Origin: Rhodocyclaceae bacterium | Lineage (GTDB): Bacteria; Pseudomonadota; Gammaproteobacteria; Burkholderiales; Rhodocyclaceae | Direction: 5' to 3' | Assembly: GCA_028714035.1 (NCBI GenBank) | Contig: JAQTNA010000001.1 | Coordinates: forward strand, 62,001-126,000 | Length of the DNA: 64,000 nt | Part shown: positions 7,849-16,616 of the stretch, one piece after another | Position numbering within the stretch: the first letter of the stretch is position 1 | How the letters are laid out: every line of letters begins with the position of its first letter | Notes under the pieces: generated by a model | What the model was told of the DNA's origin: nothing | What the model saw: only the letters and a program-made list of their open reading frames with translations | Database searches by the model: none | Made by a program: the position numbers and the translations under genes

Positions 7849-9243
7849 TCAGGTCCGGGTTCCGGGTCGGGGCGCGGGTTGGTCATTCCCGTCCAGTTGC
7901 TTCAGCGGCAGGAAAACCCGGAAGGTGGAGCCGACGCCGGTCTGGCTGACCACCTCGAGTCGGCCACCGTGTTTCTGCATGATGCTGTAGGAGAGGGACA
8001 GGCCCAGCCCCGTGCCCTTGCCCACCGGCTTGGTGGTGAAGAAGGGGTCGAATATCCGGTTCAGGTGTTCGGGGCGGATGCCGCTGCCCGTGTCGCTGAT
8101 CTCGATCAGTGCCCAGCCATTTTCCTCGCGGCTGGTGAGGGTGATGGTGCCGTTCTTCTCGATGGCGTGGGCGGCGTTGACCAGCAGGTTGAGAAACACC
8201 TGGCTGATCTGGGTCGGGTCGCAGGGTACCGGGGGCAGCTTGCCGTAGTTCCGGACGACCTGGGCCTTGTACTTGATCTCGTTGGAAACGATGTTGAGCG
8301 TGCCGTCCAGGCAGGCGTGCAGGTCTTCCCAGCCCCACTCCCCGTCCCTTCCCGGGTGGGAAAAATTCTTCAGATCCTGCACGATCTTCTTGACCCGGGT
8401 GATGCCGTCCCGCGTCTCCGACAGCAGGGCGCGGGCATCTTCCTTCAGGAAGTCTATGTCCAGTTCCTGGCGCAGGTGGCGCACCGCCGAGAAGGTCTTC
8501 GGGTCGTGGTGGGCGACGTCGGCGTCGGCGTAGGCGTCCACGACCCGAAAGACATCGTCAATGTAGCTTTCCAGGCTGCCCAGGTTGGAATGGACATAGC
8601 CGATAGGGGTGTTGATCTCGTGGGCTACCCCCGCCGCGAGCTGGCCGATGGAGGCCATCTTCTCCGACTGGAGGAGTTGGGTGTGGGCGTCTTCCAGCAG
8701 GGAGTTGACCCGGGAGAGTTCGCCGATGCGCCGACGCTGTTCCACGTGCATGCGCCGATTGTCTATGACCAGGGAAAGAATGGCCACCATGATGCCGCCC
8801 CTGTCCCAGTCCTCGGCACCGAACGGCGCCCTTTCCGGTCGGCGATGCAGACGCAGCGCACCGACGATGAGATCGCCGGCGATGAGCGGCAGGAAGATGC
8901 TATGAGCGTCGCTCTCGCGCAGGGCTTTCTGCACGTCGCTGGTGGCCGCAGCGCCGGCAGCCTCCGGGTTGGAGGCCAGCATACCTTCCCGGAGATCCAG
9001 GGCGGTTCCCAGCGTCAGGCCGGGAATGTCGTGGCAGGCGGCCACCCGCAGCACGTCATCCCCGTCGGCTTCCTCCGGAGGCAGGGCCAGATAGCCGCCG
9101 TCGGCCGCAAAGCCCTTGGTCATGAGGTCCAGCATGCTGGCGGCCACGTGGGCAGTCGCCTCGTCCTTGCCGGATGCCTGGCTCAGGGCGTACATATCCC
9201 TGATCCAGCCCATCATGTCCATGTCGGAAAATCCCGTTGCCAC
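7849..9243 (-). CDS. GAF-domain sensor histidine kinase (orphan)
   Basis: 464 aa from a GTG at 9243, chosen because AGGAGG sits 6 nt upstream of it; an internal ATG at 9222 lacks a comparable site. Layout: N-terminal GAF (about residues 25-160), a coiled linker, HisKA with phospho-accepting H208 (GVAHEINTP) and a full HATPase (NAAHAI, SDTGSGI, FTTKPVGKGTGLGLS). No membrane segments, so a cytoplasmic sensor. The kinase resembles those that use a separate response regulator, but none is adjacent. The ligand of the GAF domain is unknown. Confidence 0.88.
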   Translation of the reverse strand: MATGFSDMDMMGWIRDMYALSQASGKDEATAHVAASMLDLMTKGFAADGGYLALPPEEADGDDVLRVAACHDIPGLTLGTALDLREGMLASNPEAAGAAATSDVQKALRESDAHSIFLPLIAGDLIVGALRLHRRPERAPFGAEDWDRGGIMVAILSLVIDNRRMHVEQRRRIGELSRVNSLLEDAHTQLLQSEKMASIGQLAAGVAHEINTPIGYVHSNLGSLESYIDDVFRVVDAYADADVAHHDPKTFSAVRHLRQELDIDFLKEDARALLSETRDGITRVKKIVQDLKNFSHPGRDGEWGWEDLHACLDGTLNIVSNEIKYKAQVVRNYGKLPPVPCDPTQISQVFLNLLVNAAHAIEKNGTITLTSREENGWALIEISDTGSGIRPEHLNRIFDPFFTTKPVGKGTGLGLSLSYSIMQKHGGRLEVVSQTGVGSTFRVFLPLKQLDGNDQPAPRPGTRT

Positions 9244-9322
9244 CTGGTACCTCCTGCTCGCATGTCCTGTGGTATACGGCAGCGGGCGAGAATTCTTGAT
9301 GCGTTGTGGCGGCGGATGCCGT

Positions 9323-10039
9323 TTACGGGCAGACGACGGGCAGGCGACGGCAGAGTCGGATTCCTTGTGGCGTGGGTGCCGCGGCGAGGGCGCAGCACTC
9401 CACTCCGGCAGCCAATGCACCTCGCAGCAGGCGGCCGTACTCCGGGTCTATCCCGTCCGCCGGTCGCACTTCCCGCACATCGTCCCGCTGCACGCAGAAG
9501 AACAGGGCGGCGCGTTCGCCCGCGGCCACCCGGTCCATCATCTCCACCAGGTGCTTCTGGCCGCGCAAGGTGACCGCGTCGGGAAACAGGGCGATGCCGT
9601 CTGCCACCGCGGCCGTGACGTTCTTCACCTCCACCCAGCAGGGCGGCCGATGGTCGGCTTCCAGCAGCAGATCAATGCGGGAGCGCTTGCCGTCCGCGCC
9701 GCCATAGGGCACCTCGGCGCGGATGCGCGGATAGCCGGCCAGTTCCGGTACGAGTCCCGCCTCGATGGCCTCCCGCGCCAGGGCATTGCTGCGGCCGGTG
9801 TGGATGCCTACCGGGAAGCCGGCCACCTCCACCAGTTCCCAGGTCCAGGCCAGCTTTCTCTTCGGGTTCTGGGAGAGGGAAAGCCAGACCCGGCTGCCCG
9901 GTTCGGCGCAGCCCAGCATGGAGCCGGTGTTGGCGCAGTGGGCCGTGACGACCGAGCCGTCGCCCAGTTCCACGTCTGCCAGGAAGCGCTTGTAGCGCCG
10001 GAGGAGCCGGCCTTCGGTGAGGGGGGAGGAGAATTCCAT
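9323..10039 (-). CDS. sfsA: SfsA family DNA/RNA nuclease-like protein
   Basis: 238 aa, close to E. coli SfsA (234 aa). The family was named for stimulation of maltose metabolism and carries a PD-(D/E)XK-like nuclease fold. Visible family segments include [11 protein letters not shown] near the N-terminus, HCANTGSM, and the catalytic-region RSRIDLLLE followed by CWVEVKNVT. Single gene, divergent from yjdM with an 87-bp shared promoter region. Its physiological substrate is not established. Confidence 0.92.
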   Translation of the reverse strand: MEFSSPLTEGRLLRRYKRFLADVELGDGSVVTAHCANTGSMLGCAEPGSRVWLSLSQNPKRKLAWTWELVEVAGFPVGIHTGRSNALAREAIEAGLVPELAGYPRIRAEVPYGGADGKRSRIDLLLEADHRPPCWVEVKNVTAAVADGIALFPDAVTLRGQKHLVEMMDRVAAGERAALFFCVQRDDVREVRPADGIDPEYGRLLRGALAAGVECCALAAAPTPQGIRLCRRLPVVCP

Positions 10040-10126
10040 GGCCGACAGATTACCTCAGGAACCGCGCCTCGCGGCCGCGTCCCCCCAACTGTTAGAATCA
10101 CGCCCCCAACCCATTCGAGTTCCATC

Positions 10127-10465
10127 ATGTCCACTATCGCCGCCTGTCCGCAATGCACCCTGGAAAACGTCTACCCCGATGGCGAGAACCTCGTCTGCGC
10201 CGACTGTGGTTTCGAGTGGCCGATGAAGGCTGCCGAGGTCGAGGACGAGGGGGAGGCCGTAGTGAAGGACGCCAACGGCAACGTGCTCGCGGATGGCGAT
10301 GCCGTGGTGCTGATCAAGGATCTGAAGGTGAAGGGCTCGTCCATCACCCTGAAGGTGGGCACCAAGGTGAAGAGCATCCGCCTCGTGGGCGGCGATCACG
10401 AGGTGGACTGCAAGATGGACGCCGGCAACTTCATGCTCAAGGCCTGCTACCTGAAGAAGGTGTAA
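10127..10465 (+). CDS. yjdM: YjdM/PhnA-family zinc-ribbon protein
   Basis: 112 aa (E. coli YjdM is 111). The N-terminal zinc ribbon shows CPQC and CADCGFEW, followed by the conserved KDANGN.LADGDAVVLIKDLKVKG block and the KVGTKVKSIRLV strand. Formerly called PhnA, it is not the phosphonoacetate hydrolase of that name; its role is unclear. A start at 10127 gives the family N-terminus MSTIAACPQC. Divergently transcribed from sfsA. Confidence 0.93.
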   Translation: MSTIAACPQCTLENVYPDGENLVCADCGFEWPMKAAEVEDEGEAVVKDANGNVLADGDAVVLIKDLKVKGSSITLKVGTKVKSIRLVGGDHEVDCKMDAGNFMLKACYLKKV

Positions 10466-10494
10466 CCGGCCTCGTCCCGTCCGCCGCGGGGTGG

Positions 10495-11301
10495 CTAAAG
10501 GCGGCTGCGACGCTTCCGGGCCGCAAAACCCGCCAGACCCAGCCCGGTCGCGAACAAGGCGATCGCGGAAGGTTCGGGAAGCGTATCCGCGCGAGAAGTC
10601 AGAGGGTCGGCCGCCAGCGCGGCGATGTCGCCGCTTCCCAGCGCGCCATCCCACAGGCGGATCAATGCCGTTCTCGCGTTGGTGAATTCCGTGTACTCGT
10701 CAATATAGAAATTCAAGATATTGGCCGGCGCGGAGATGTCGAGCACATTGGTCGCCACGGTATGGCTCAAGCTGCCATCCAGCCACACCTTGGTCCAGCC
10801 GCCCGAAACCGTTACCACCATGTCATGGTAAGTGTTCAGGCTGAAAGCCAGGCCGGAATTCGGGCCAGAGGGGCCGGTATAGGTGTTCAGCTTGCCGGCC
10901 GGATCCACATACAGGCCGTTATCGTTGGGTCCAGTGCGCAACAGGCGCTTGTACAAGTCATTGCCGCCGGTCACATCGAAGAGCATCTCGACCGAATAGC
11001 TGGTATTTGAAACCAGGCCCGTGGTATTCAGCGTCAGGCCGGCATTGGACGCTCCCGTACCGTTGCTGGCATACACGGTCCTCGATTGGCCGAACACGGT
11101 GTCGGACATGAAGCCGTTCGTGCCAAGGGGGTCCACCGCCACCAGTGCCGGCGCACCTGCCAAGGTGCTCGCAAAGGAATTGTTGAACAGATACTCACCT
11201 TGCAGCGTTGAGGCTGAGGCAAGGCCGGCGGCGAAGGTGGAAATCAGGGCCAGCGTCAGCCTTGAACGAAGGCGCGATGGAAAAGACGGGCAGATGGCCA
11301 T
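10495..11301 (-). CDS. PEP-CTERM sorting-domain protein with LamG-like fold
   Basis: 268 aa. A signal peptide covers residues 1 to about 31 (cleavage after AGLASA), the middle resembles a LamG/concanavalin A-like jelly roll, and the C-terminus is a textbook exosortase signal: PEPSAIALF, a hydrophobic helix and a basic RKRRSR tail. Such proteins are sorted and released or anchored with EPS by exosortase EpsH, which must be encoded elsewhere. The ATG at 11301 is preferred over one at 11340 because AAGGA lies 8 nt upstream and the -24/-12 promoter at 11337-11350 would exclude the upstream start. Single-gene unit. Confidence 0.9.
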   Translation of the reverse strand: MAICPSFPSRLRSRLTLALISTFAAGLASASTLQGEYLFNNSFASTLAGAPALVAVDPLGTNGFMSDTVFGQSRTVYASNGTGASNAGLTLNTTGLVSNTSYSVEMLFDVTGGNDLYKRLLRTGPNDNGLYVDPAGKLNTYTGPSGPNSGLAFSLNTYHDMVVTVSGGWTKVWLDGSLSHTVATNVLDISAPANILNFYIDEYTEFTNARTALIRLWDGALGSGDIAALAADPLTSRADTLPEPSAIALFATGLGLAGFAARKRRSRL

Positions 11302-11336
11302 GTTGGCGGTCCTTGAGGGAAGTTGCGGGATTATTA

Positions 11337-11350
11337 GCAATTATCATGCC
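11337..11350 (-). promoter_or_regulatory. Sigma-54 (-24/-12) promoter of the PEP-CTERM gene
   Basis: The minus strand reads GGCATGATAATTGC, that is GG, exactly 10 nt, GC, with the conserved TTGC at -12. Initiation would fall near 11325, giving a leader of about 25 nt with a Shine-Dalgarno. RpoN control of PEP-CTERM genes through PrsK/PrsR-type systems is known in EPS-producing Betaproteobacteria. Confidence 0.7.
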
Positions 11351-11703
11351 TTGAATTCCGGATGGACTGACAATAGTTGCCTGAAAGCGTTCTGCAGGCC
11401 GGGATATATGGGGAAACTGGCTTGCTACCGAGTACAGGGAGTCATTTCAGGCCAAGCTGGCGGGCATGGCCGTGGGCCGTGCTGTAAAGAATTCCGACAG
11501 TTTTTGCCCTGCCTGGGCACAAGAAGGACAGGCATTCGCCCAGGGAAAGCTCGATCCTGGAAATGTTTTGGGAATTCTCCCAGAGGGAAACTGATGATGT
11601 TTATGTATCCCATAGGCATTTGTGTGCCTGCCGGATAGCGTGTAAGGTTTCTCGACAGCTACGAAAGTAGTAAATGGTGCTGCCGAGGCAAGGCCATTTT
11701 GGC
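11351..11703. other. Intergenic region upstream of the PEP-CTERM gene with a candidate enhancer site
   Basis: No credible gene. A 17-bp dyad TGTAAAGAATTCCGACA at 11483-11499 (TGT...ACA ends, TTTACA/TGTCGG arms) lies about 135 bp upstream of the -24 element, the distance expected for a sigma-54 enhancer-binding protein. A second dyad, TTGGGAATTCTCCCA, lies at about 11569-11583. The rest is lower in GC than the surrounding genes. Confidence 0.45.
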
Positions 11704-12207
11704 CTACAAGACTTTCTGAAGAAATAGCGCCTGCCCCGCCGCCGGGTCCAGGACGTAGGGGGCGAAGCCGGCGCGCTCGTAGGATGCCAGTGCCCGGCGA
11801 TTGTTGGACAGCACTTCCAGGGTGAGCTTGCAGCAGTCCAATTCCCTGGCCCGGGATTCGGCCCAGGCGAGCAGGGCCTGGCCGATGCCGGCACCCCGGA
11901 GACCCCCCCGCACCACGATGTCGTGCACGTTCAGGAGCGGCCGGGCGGCGAAGGTGGAAAAGCCGACGAAGCAGTTGATGAGGCCGACCGGCTTTCCCTC
12001 CCGCCAGGCCAGCGCGCCGTGGAAATGGCGCAGTTCCCCCAGTGCCTCCACCAGCTTGGCCTTGACCCCCGGCTTCAGGCCGCCGCCGCCGCCCATGGGG
12101 TCGTGGGCGTAATGGTCCAGGAGCTCGATGAAGGCGGTCGCCTGGGTCGGATCATCCAGATCCAGTGGGGCCACGACCAGGCTTTCGCTTGTGCTCAAGC
12201 CTGCCAT
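11704..12207 (-). CDS. GNAT family N-acetyltransferase
   Basis: 167 aa. The acetyl-CoA binding motif A appears as VVRGGLRGAGIGQALL (R/Q-x-x-G-x-G/A type), followed by motif B with LEVLSNNRRALASYERAGF, the classical GNAT end. Cytoplasmic, with the substrate not predictable. The ATG at 12207 overlaps the end of a short degenerate reading frame. No operon partner. The downstream region on this strand leads into the PEP-CTERM regulatory region. Confidence 0.88.
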   Translation of the reverse strand: MAGLSTSESLVVAPLDLDDPTQATAFIELLDHYAHDPMGGGGGLKPGVKAKLVEALGELRHFHGALAWREGKPVGLINCFVGFSTFAARPLLNVHDIVVRGGLRGAGIGQALLAWAESRARELDCCKLTLEVLSNNRRALASYERAGFAPYVLDPAAGQALFLQKVL

Positions 12208-12317
12208 ACGCCCACTCCGCTCTCGATGGTGGCCTGCCGCAAGTTCTTGTCACGGGTAGCCAGGGTGAGACCGGTGGCCGGGGCCGCCTCGGCTTCAAAA
12301 ATTCCGATGGTAATCAT
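12195..12317 (-). pseudogene. Possible C-terminal remnant of a PIN-domain (VapC-like) toxin
   Basis: A 40-codon frame from the ATG at 12317 ends GLTLATRDKNLRQA ... SGVGVW, which resembles the last strand-helix-strand of VapC PIN domains (LTLVTRD ... GV.V.). The three upstream acidic residues needed for a PIN nuclease are absent. It overlaps the GNAT start. It could be chance; recorded because the region otherwise has no gene. Confidence 0.25.
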
Positions 12318-12515
12318 GGCAGAGGGGCCTGTTGAACGATACGGTTCAGCCTAACGTATCGCTTGACCGTCTGCAAGGCTGACCGGTTTGGAGCCTCAAG
12401 GAAACGAACGCGAGTGCGATGGCTGAAGAGTTGACGCAGTCCCTCAGTCCACAACATGCCGAATCGGACCTTTGCCATAGGGACGAGAGGGTCTTGCCGG
12501 CTCGGCGTTTCAAAT
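12318..12515. other. Gene-free spacer with one inverted repeat
   Basis: With the remnant above, this makes a 308-bp stretch without an intact gene. It contains the inverted repeat CGATACG (12337-12343) / CGTATCG (12355-12361) with an 11-nt loop. I see no promoter or terminator consensus beyond that. Confidence 0.4.
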
Positions 12516-12848
12516 TCAGACGCCCCAGACCACCGGTGTGTCTTCCTTGAGGGAGGCTTCCATCATGTCGAGCAGGGGTACGGCGCGCTGGCTGAGGTGA
12601 ACGGTGGTCTTGTCCTCTTCGATGCCCCGATGGTCGTTGCTGGCATCCAGGTGGTCGCGGTGGGCGCGTACCCGGGTCCTGTCCTCTTCCGCCGCCTTCT
12701 TCAACCGGGCGATGGCCCCCGGTAACTGGTCCACCGTCAGAATGCCCTTGGGATCGGTATCCTTGCCCATGATTTCCAGCAGGCGCTTGGCGTCCTGGCC
12801 AAACATGATGACGTCGGCGCTGGCTCGGGACTTGAATATGTACAACAT
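12516..12848 (-). CDS. DUF1840 domain-containing protein
   Basis: 110 aa, the normal size of this mainly betaproteobacterial family of unknown function. Characteristic are the N-terminal MLYIFKSRASADVIMF, the central GILTVDQLP segment and the C-terminal LSQRAVPLLDMM followed by VVWGV. No signal peptide or membrane segment. Divergent from mak with 68 bp between the starts. No function can be assigned. Confidence 0.88.
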   Translation of the reverse strand: MLYIFKSRASADVIMFGQDAKRLLEIMGKDTDPKGILTVDQLPGAIARLKKAAEEDRTRVRAHRDHLDASNDHRGIEEDKTTVHLSQRAVPLLDMMEASLKEDTPVVWGV

Positions 12849-12916
12849 GGCTTTTCCTTGAGCGGTTGTTTGGGGGATTATAGAGCCATCGCGATTGAAC
12901 AGCCGGGGAGTCGGAG

Positions 12917-13813
12917 ATGGACAGAATAGGCGTGGATCTGGGCGGCACCAAGATCGAGATCGTGGCCCTGGATGGCGAGGGCCGGGAGCTGCTGCGGCGG
13001 CGCACCGCCACGCCCCGGGATGATTATCCGGGTACGGTGCGGGCGGTGGCGGAACTGGTGCAGCGCGCGGAGGGCGAACTGGGCAGGCACTGCACGGTGG
13101 GCGTGGGCACGCCCGGCGCCGTCTCGGCCCGGACCGGCCGCATGAAGAATTGCAATTCCACCTGGCTCAACGGCCAGGCCCTGCGCCAGGACCTGGAGGC
13201 GGCCCTGAAACGGGAGGTGATGATCGCCAACGATGCCAACTGCTTTGCCCTGTCGGAAGCGACGGATGGGGCCGGCGCGGGGGCGGAAGTGGTGTTCGGC
13301 GTCATCCTGGGCACGGGCGTGGGCGGGGGCATCGTGGTGCATGGCCGTGCCCTGGACGGAGCAAATGCCATCGCCGGGGAGTGGGGCCACAATGCCCTGC
13401 CTTTCCCCCATGCCTCCGAGTTGCCCGGCCCCGCCTGCTATTGCGGCCGGCACGGCTGCATCGAGACCTGGTTGTCCGGCCCCGGACTGGCCCTGGATCA
13501 TCGCCTGGTGACGCGCCGGGACATGGCGCCGCCGGACATCGCCGCCGCCGCGGCCGCAGGCGACGGCGAATGCCGGGCTACCCTGGAGCGCTACGCGGGG
13601 CGACTCGCCCGTGCCCTGGCCCAGATCATCAACATCCTGGATCCGCAGGTCATCGTCCTGGGCGGGGGGCTCTCGGGGCTGGATTGTTTGTATGAGGCGG
13701 TGCCGCGTCTCTGGCTGCCCTACGTCTTCTCGGACCACGTGGATACGCGGCTGGTGCGGAACGTCCACGGCGATTCCAGCGGTGTCCGGGGTGCGGCACG
13801 GCTCTGGGGCTGA
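12917..13813 (+). CDS. mak: ROK-family fructokinase (Mak)
   Basis: 298 aa. The ATP-binding motif is GVDLGGTKIEIVAL. The sugar-binding and catalytic region includes NDANCFALSE and GTGVGGGIV, and the ROK zinc motif reads CYCGRHGCIE. It resembles E. coli Mak strongly (TPRDDY, STWLNGQ, HGDSSGVRGAA ending), so fructose phosphorylation to fructose-6-phosphate is the best guess; related ROK kinases act on glucose or GlcNAc. Glycogen phosphorylase follows on the same strand 119 bp later, giving a small carbohydrate cluster. Confidence 0.88.
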   Translation: MDRIGVDLGGTKIEIVALDGEGRELLRRRTATPRDDYPGTVRAVAELVQRAEGELGRHCTVGVGTPGAVSARTGRMKNCNSTWLNGQALRQDLEAALKREVMIANDANCFALSEATDGAGAGAEVVFGVILGTGVGGGIVVHGRALDGANAIAGEWGHNALPFPHASELPGPACYCGRHGCIETWLSGPGLALDHRLVTRRDMAPPDIAAAAAAGDGECRATLERYAGRLARALAQIINILDPQVIVLGGGLSGLDCLYEAVPRLWLPYVFSDHVDTRLVRNVHGDSSGVRGAARLWG

Positions 13814-13932
13814 TTCGGGCCGGGCACCCTAACCGGGCAGTTCCCATTAGCGCCATGGGTGTATATCCTTGCGGGCTAGCCCGAAAATCCAATAAAAATA
13901 AGACACCCACACCAAAGGAATCAGCACCGACC

Positions 13933-16455
13933 ATGGACCAACATCCTGCCCGACTCAAGCCTCTAAAAAACAGCAAGCCTACTCCCGAGCTTTTCCAGCT
14001 TCCGCCCCTGGGCATGGACAATGAGGCCCTGGCCCTGGACATCCGCCGCTATTTCGGCAATTTCCTTGGGCGGGACAAGTACTGCCGCTCCTCCCATTAC
14101 CCCTACCAGGCCCTGGTGCTGGCGCTCCGCGATCGCCTGATGGAGCGCTGGAAGCGCACCCGTTATGCCTACGAGGCGCAGGACGCCAAGCACGCCTATT
14201 ACCTCTCCCTGGAATTCCTCATGGGGCGTGCGCTGAACAACGCCCTGCTCAACCTGGGCGCGGGCGAGGCGGCCGACAGGGCGCTTGCCGGCCTGGGCCT
14301 GGAGCTGGAGGAGATGATAGACAACGAGCACGATGCCGGCCTGGGCAACGGTGGCCTCGGGCGCCTGGCCGCCTGTTTCCTGGACAGCTGCGCCACGCTC
14401 CAGTTGCCGGTCATGGGCTACGGCATCCGTTATGCCTATGGCATGTTCCGGCAGCGTATCGAAGGCTGCCGCCAGCTGGAGGAGCCGGATCACTGGTTGC
14501 GCGACGGCAATCCCTGGGAGCTGGAGCGCCCGGAGCACACCCGGCGCATCCACTACTACGGCCGCACCGAGCATTACCGGGACGCCAACGGCCGTCAGCA
14601 CGCCCGCTGGGTGGATTCCCACGATGTGTACGCCGTACCCTACGATGTGCCGGTGCCGGGCTACAGGAACGACACGGTGAACGTGCTGCGCCTGTGGAGC
14701 GCGGCGGCCACGGACGAATTCGATCTGGAAGAGTTCAACGCCGGCTCCTACACGGAATCGGTGGCGGCCAAGAACGTGGCCGAGAACATCACCATGGTGC
14801 TCTACCCCAATGACGCCTCCGAGAACGGCAAGGAATTGCGCCTGCGTCAGCAGTATTTCCTCGCCTCGGCCAGTCTCCAGGATGTGCTGGAGCGCTGGGA
14901 GATCCGCCACGGCAACGACTTCAGCCGCTTCGCCGAGAAGAACAGTTTCCAGCTGAACGACACCCATCCCAGTTGCGCCGTGCCGGAACTGATGCGGCTC
15001 TTGATAGACGAGCATGCGCTGGAGTGGGACGTGGCCTGGGACATCACCCGGAAGACCATGGCCTACACCAACCACACCCTGCTGCCGGAAGCCCTGGAGC
15101 GCTGGTCGGTGCGGCTGTTCGGCCAGTTGCTGCCGCGCATCCTGGAGATCATCTACGAGATCAACGCCCGCTTCCTGGCCGAGGTGTCCCGCCGCTGGCC
15201 CGGGGACAACGCCCGCCTGGCGCGCATGTCGCTGATCGAGGAAGGGCCGGAGCCCCAGGTGCGCATGGCCTACCTGGCCATCGTCGGCAGCTTCTCGGTC
15301 AATGGCGTGGCCCAGCTCCACTCCGATCTCCTGACCCAGGGCCTGTTCCGGGACTTTTATGACCTGTGGCCGGCGAAGTTCAACAACAAGACCAACGGCG
15401 TCACCCAGCGCCGCTGGTTGGCCGCCGCCAACCCCGGCCTGTCCCGCCTCGTGGGCGAACACCTGGGCGAGGGTTGGGTCACTCAGCTGGACCAGTTGCG
15501 AGGCCTCACGGCCCGTGCCGACGATCCGGCCTTCCGCGACCGCTGGCACCAGGTGAAGCGGGAGAACAAGCTGCGCCTGGCCCAACTGGTGAAGAAGGAC
15601 TGCAAGGTGGATTTCGATCCGGACGCGTTGTTTGATGTCCAGGTCAAGCGCATCCACGAGTACAAGCGGCAGCTCCTGAACGTGCTGCACGTGATCCATC
15701 TCTACATCCGCCTGAAGAACGGCGAGGATCAAGACTGGACGCCGCGCTGCGTGCTCATAGGCGGCAAGGCCGCCCCCGGCTACTTCATGGCCAAGCGCAT
15801 CATCACCCTGACCTGCAAGGTGGGGGAGATGGTCAACGACGACCCGCAGGTGGGCCGGCGGCTCAAGGTCGCCTTCCTGCCCAATTACCGGGTCTCCGCC
15901 ATGGAAATCATCGCCCCGGGCACGGACCTGTCGGAGCAGATTTCCACCGCGGGCAAGGAGGCCTCGGGTACCGGCAACATGAAGTTCATGATGAACGGGG
16001 CCGTGACCATCGGCACCCTGGACGGCGCCAACATCGAGATCCGGGAAGAGGTGGGGGATGACAATTTCTTCCTCTTCGGCCTGACGGCTCCCGAAGTGGA
16101 GGCCACCCGCAACCACTACGACCCGAACGCCATCATCGAGTCCGACCCGGACCTGAGACGGGTCATGGCGCTCCTGGAGTCCGGCCACTTCAACCAGTTC
16201 GAGCCGGGCCTGTTCGATGCCATCATCGGCGCCGTCCGCAGTCCCCATGATCCCTGGCTGGTGGCGGCGGACTTCCGCTCCTTCGTGGAGGCTCAGGACC
16301 GGGCGGCGGCCGCCTACCGCGACCGGGAGCGCTGGACCCGCATGAGCATCCTCAACACCGCGGCCAGCGGCAAGTTCTCCACCGACCGCACCATGGAGGA
16401 GTACAACCGGGAAATCTGGAAGCTCACCCCCATCGCGCCGGAGGCCCAGGCATAA
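13933..16455 (+). CDS. glgP: Glycogen/starch phosphorylase
   Basis: 840 aa, normal for GT35 phosphorylases, which release glucose-1-phosphate from alpha-1,4-glucans. The pyridoxal-phosphate site EASGTGNMKFMMNGA and the flanking GTLDGANIEI are intact, as are the N-terminal YYLSLEFLMGR and the central VKRIHEYKRQLLN motifs. The start at 13933 (MDQHPARLKP) follows AAAGGA, though an in-frame ATG at 13855 cannot be excluded. A rho-independent terminator follows at 16495. It is probably transcribed after mak. Confidence 0.95.
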   Translation: MDQHPARLKPLKNSKPTPELFQLPPLGMDNEALALDIRRYFGNFLGRDKYCRSSHYPYQALVLALRDRLMERWKRTRYAYEAQDAKHAYYLSLEFLMGRALNNALLNLGAGEAADRALAGLGLELEEMIDNEHDAGLGNGGLGRLAACFLDSCATLQLPVMGYGIRYAYGMFRQRIEGCRQLEEPDHWLRDGNPWELERPEHTRRIHYYGRTEHYRDANGRQHARWVDSHDVYAVPYDVPVPGYRNDTVNVLRLWSAAATDEFDLEEFNAGSYTESVAAKNVAENITMVLYPNDASENGKELRLRQQYFLASASLQDVLERWEIRHGNDFSRFAEKNSFQLNDTHPSCAVPELMRLLIDEHALEWDVAWDITRKTMAYTNHTLLPEALERWSVRLFGQLLPRILEIIYEINARFLAEVSRRWPGDNARLARMSLIEEGPEPQVRMAYLAIVGSFSVNGVAQLHSDLLTQGLFRDFYDLWPAKFNNKTNGVTQRRWLAAANPGLSRLVGEHLGEGWVTQLDQLRGLTARADDPAFRDRWHQVKRENKLRLAQLVKKDCKVDFDPDALFDVQVKRIHEYKRQLLNVLHVIHLYIRLKNGEDQDWTPRCVLIGGKAAPGYFMAKRIITLTCKVGEMVNDDPQVGRRLKVAFLPNYRVSAMEIIAPGTDLSEQISTAGKEASGTGNMKFMMNGAVTIGTLDGANIEIREEVGDDNFFLFGLTAPEVEATRNHYDPNAIIESDPDLRRVMALLESGHFNQFEPGLFDAIIGAVRSPHDPWLVAADFRSFVEAQDRAAAAYRDRERWTRMSILNTAASGKFSTDRTMEEYNREIWKLTPIAPEAQA

Positions 16456-16494
16456 AGGTTCCGTGGGTCGGGAGGCATTCCGACAGGGGAGTAA

Positions 16495-16526
16495 GGAACG
16501 GCGCCGCAAGGCGCCGTTCTCGTTTT
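16495..16526 (+). terminator. Rho-independent terminator after glgP
   Basis: A perfect 10-bp stem GAACGGCGCC / GGCGCCGTTC with a GCAA tetraloop, followed by TCGTTTT. It lies 40 nt past the glgP stop and separates it from the chromate operon. Confidence 0.9.
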
Positions 16527-16587
16527 GACACCCTGTGAGCGCCCGCCGGACTGTGCATACCTGAAAACGCCCAATATATCTTGTGAT

Positions 16588-16602
16588 AACATCTTCAATG
16601 TT
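16588..16602. promoter_or_regulatory. Candidate operator upstream of chrB
   Basis: Inverted repeat AACAT-CTTCA-ATGTT in an AT-rich block (16571-16616) directly before the chrB ATG at 16617. chrB has no visible Shine-Dalgarno, so translation may be leaderless or weak. ChrB is a chromate-responsive regulator of its own operon in other bacteria, which makes autoregulation at this dyad plausible. Confidence 0.4.
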
Positions 16603-16616
16603 GTAGTGTATTAGAC

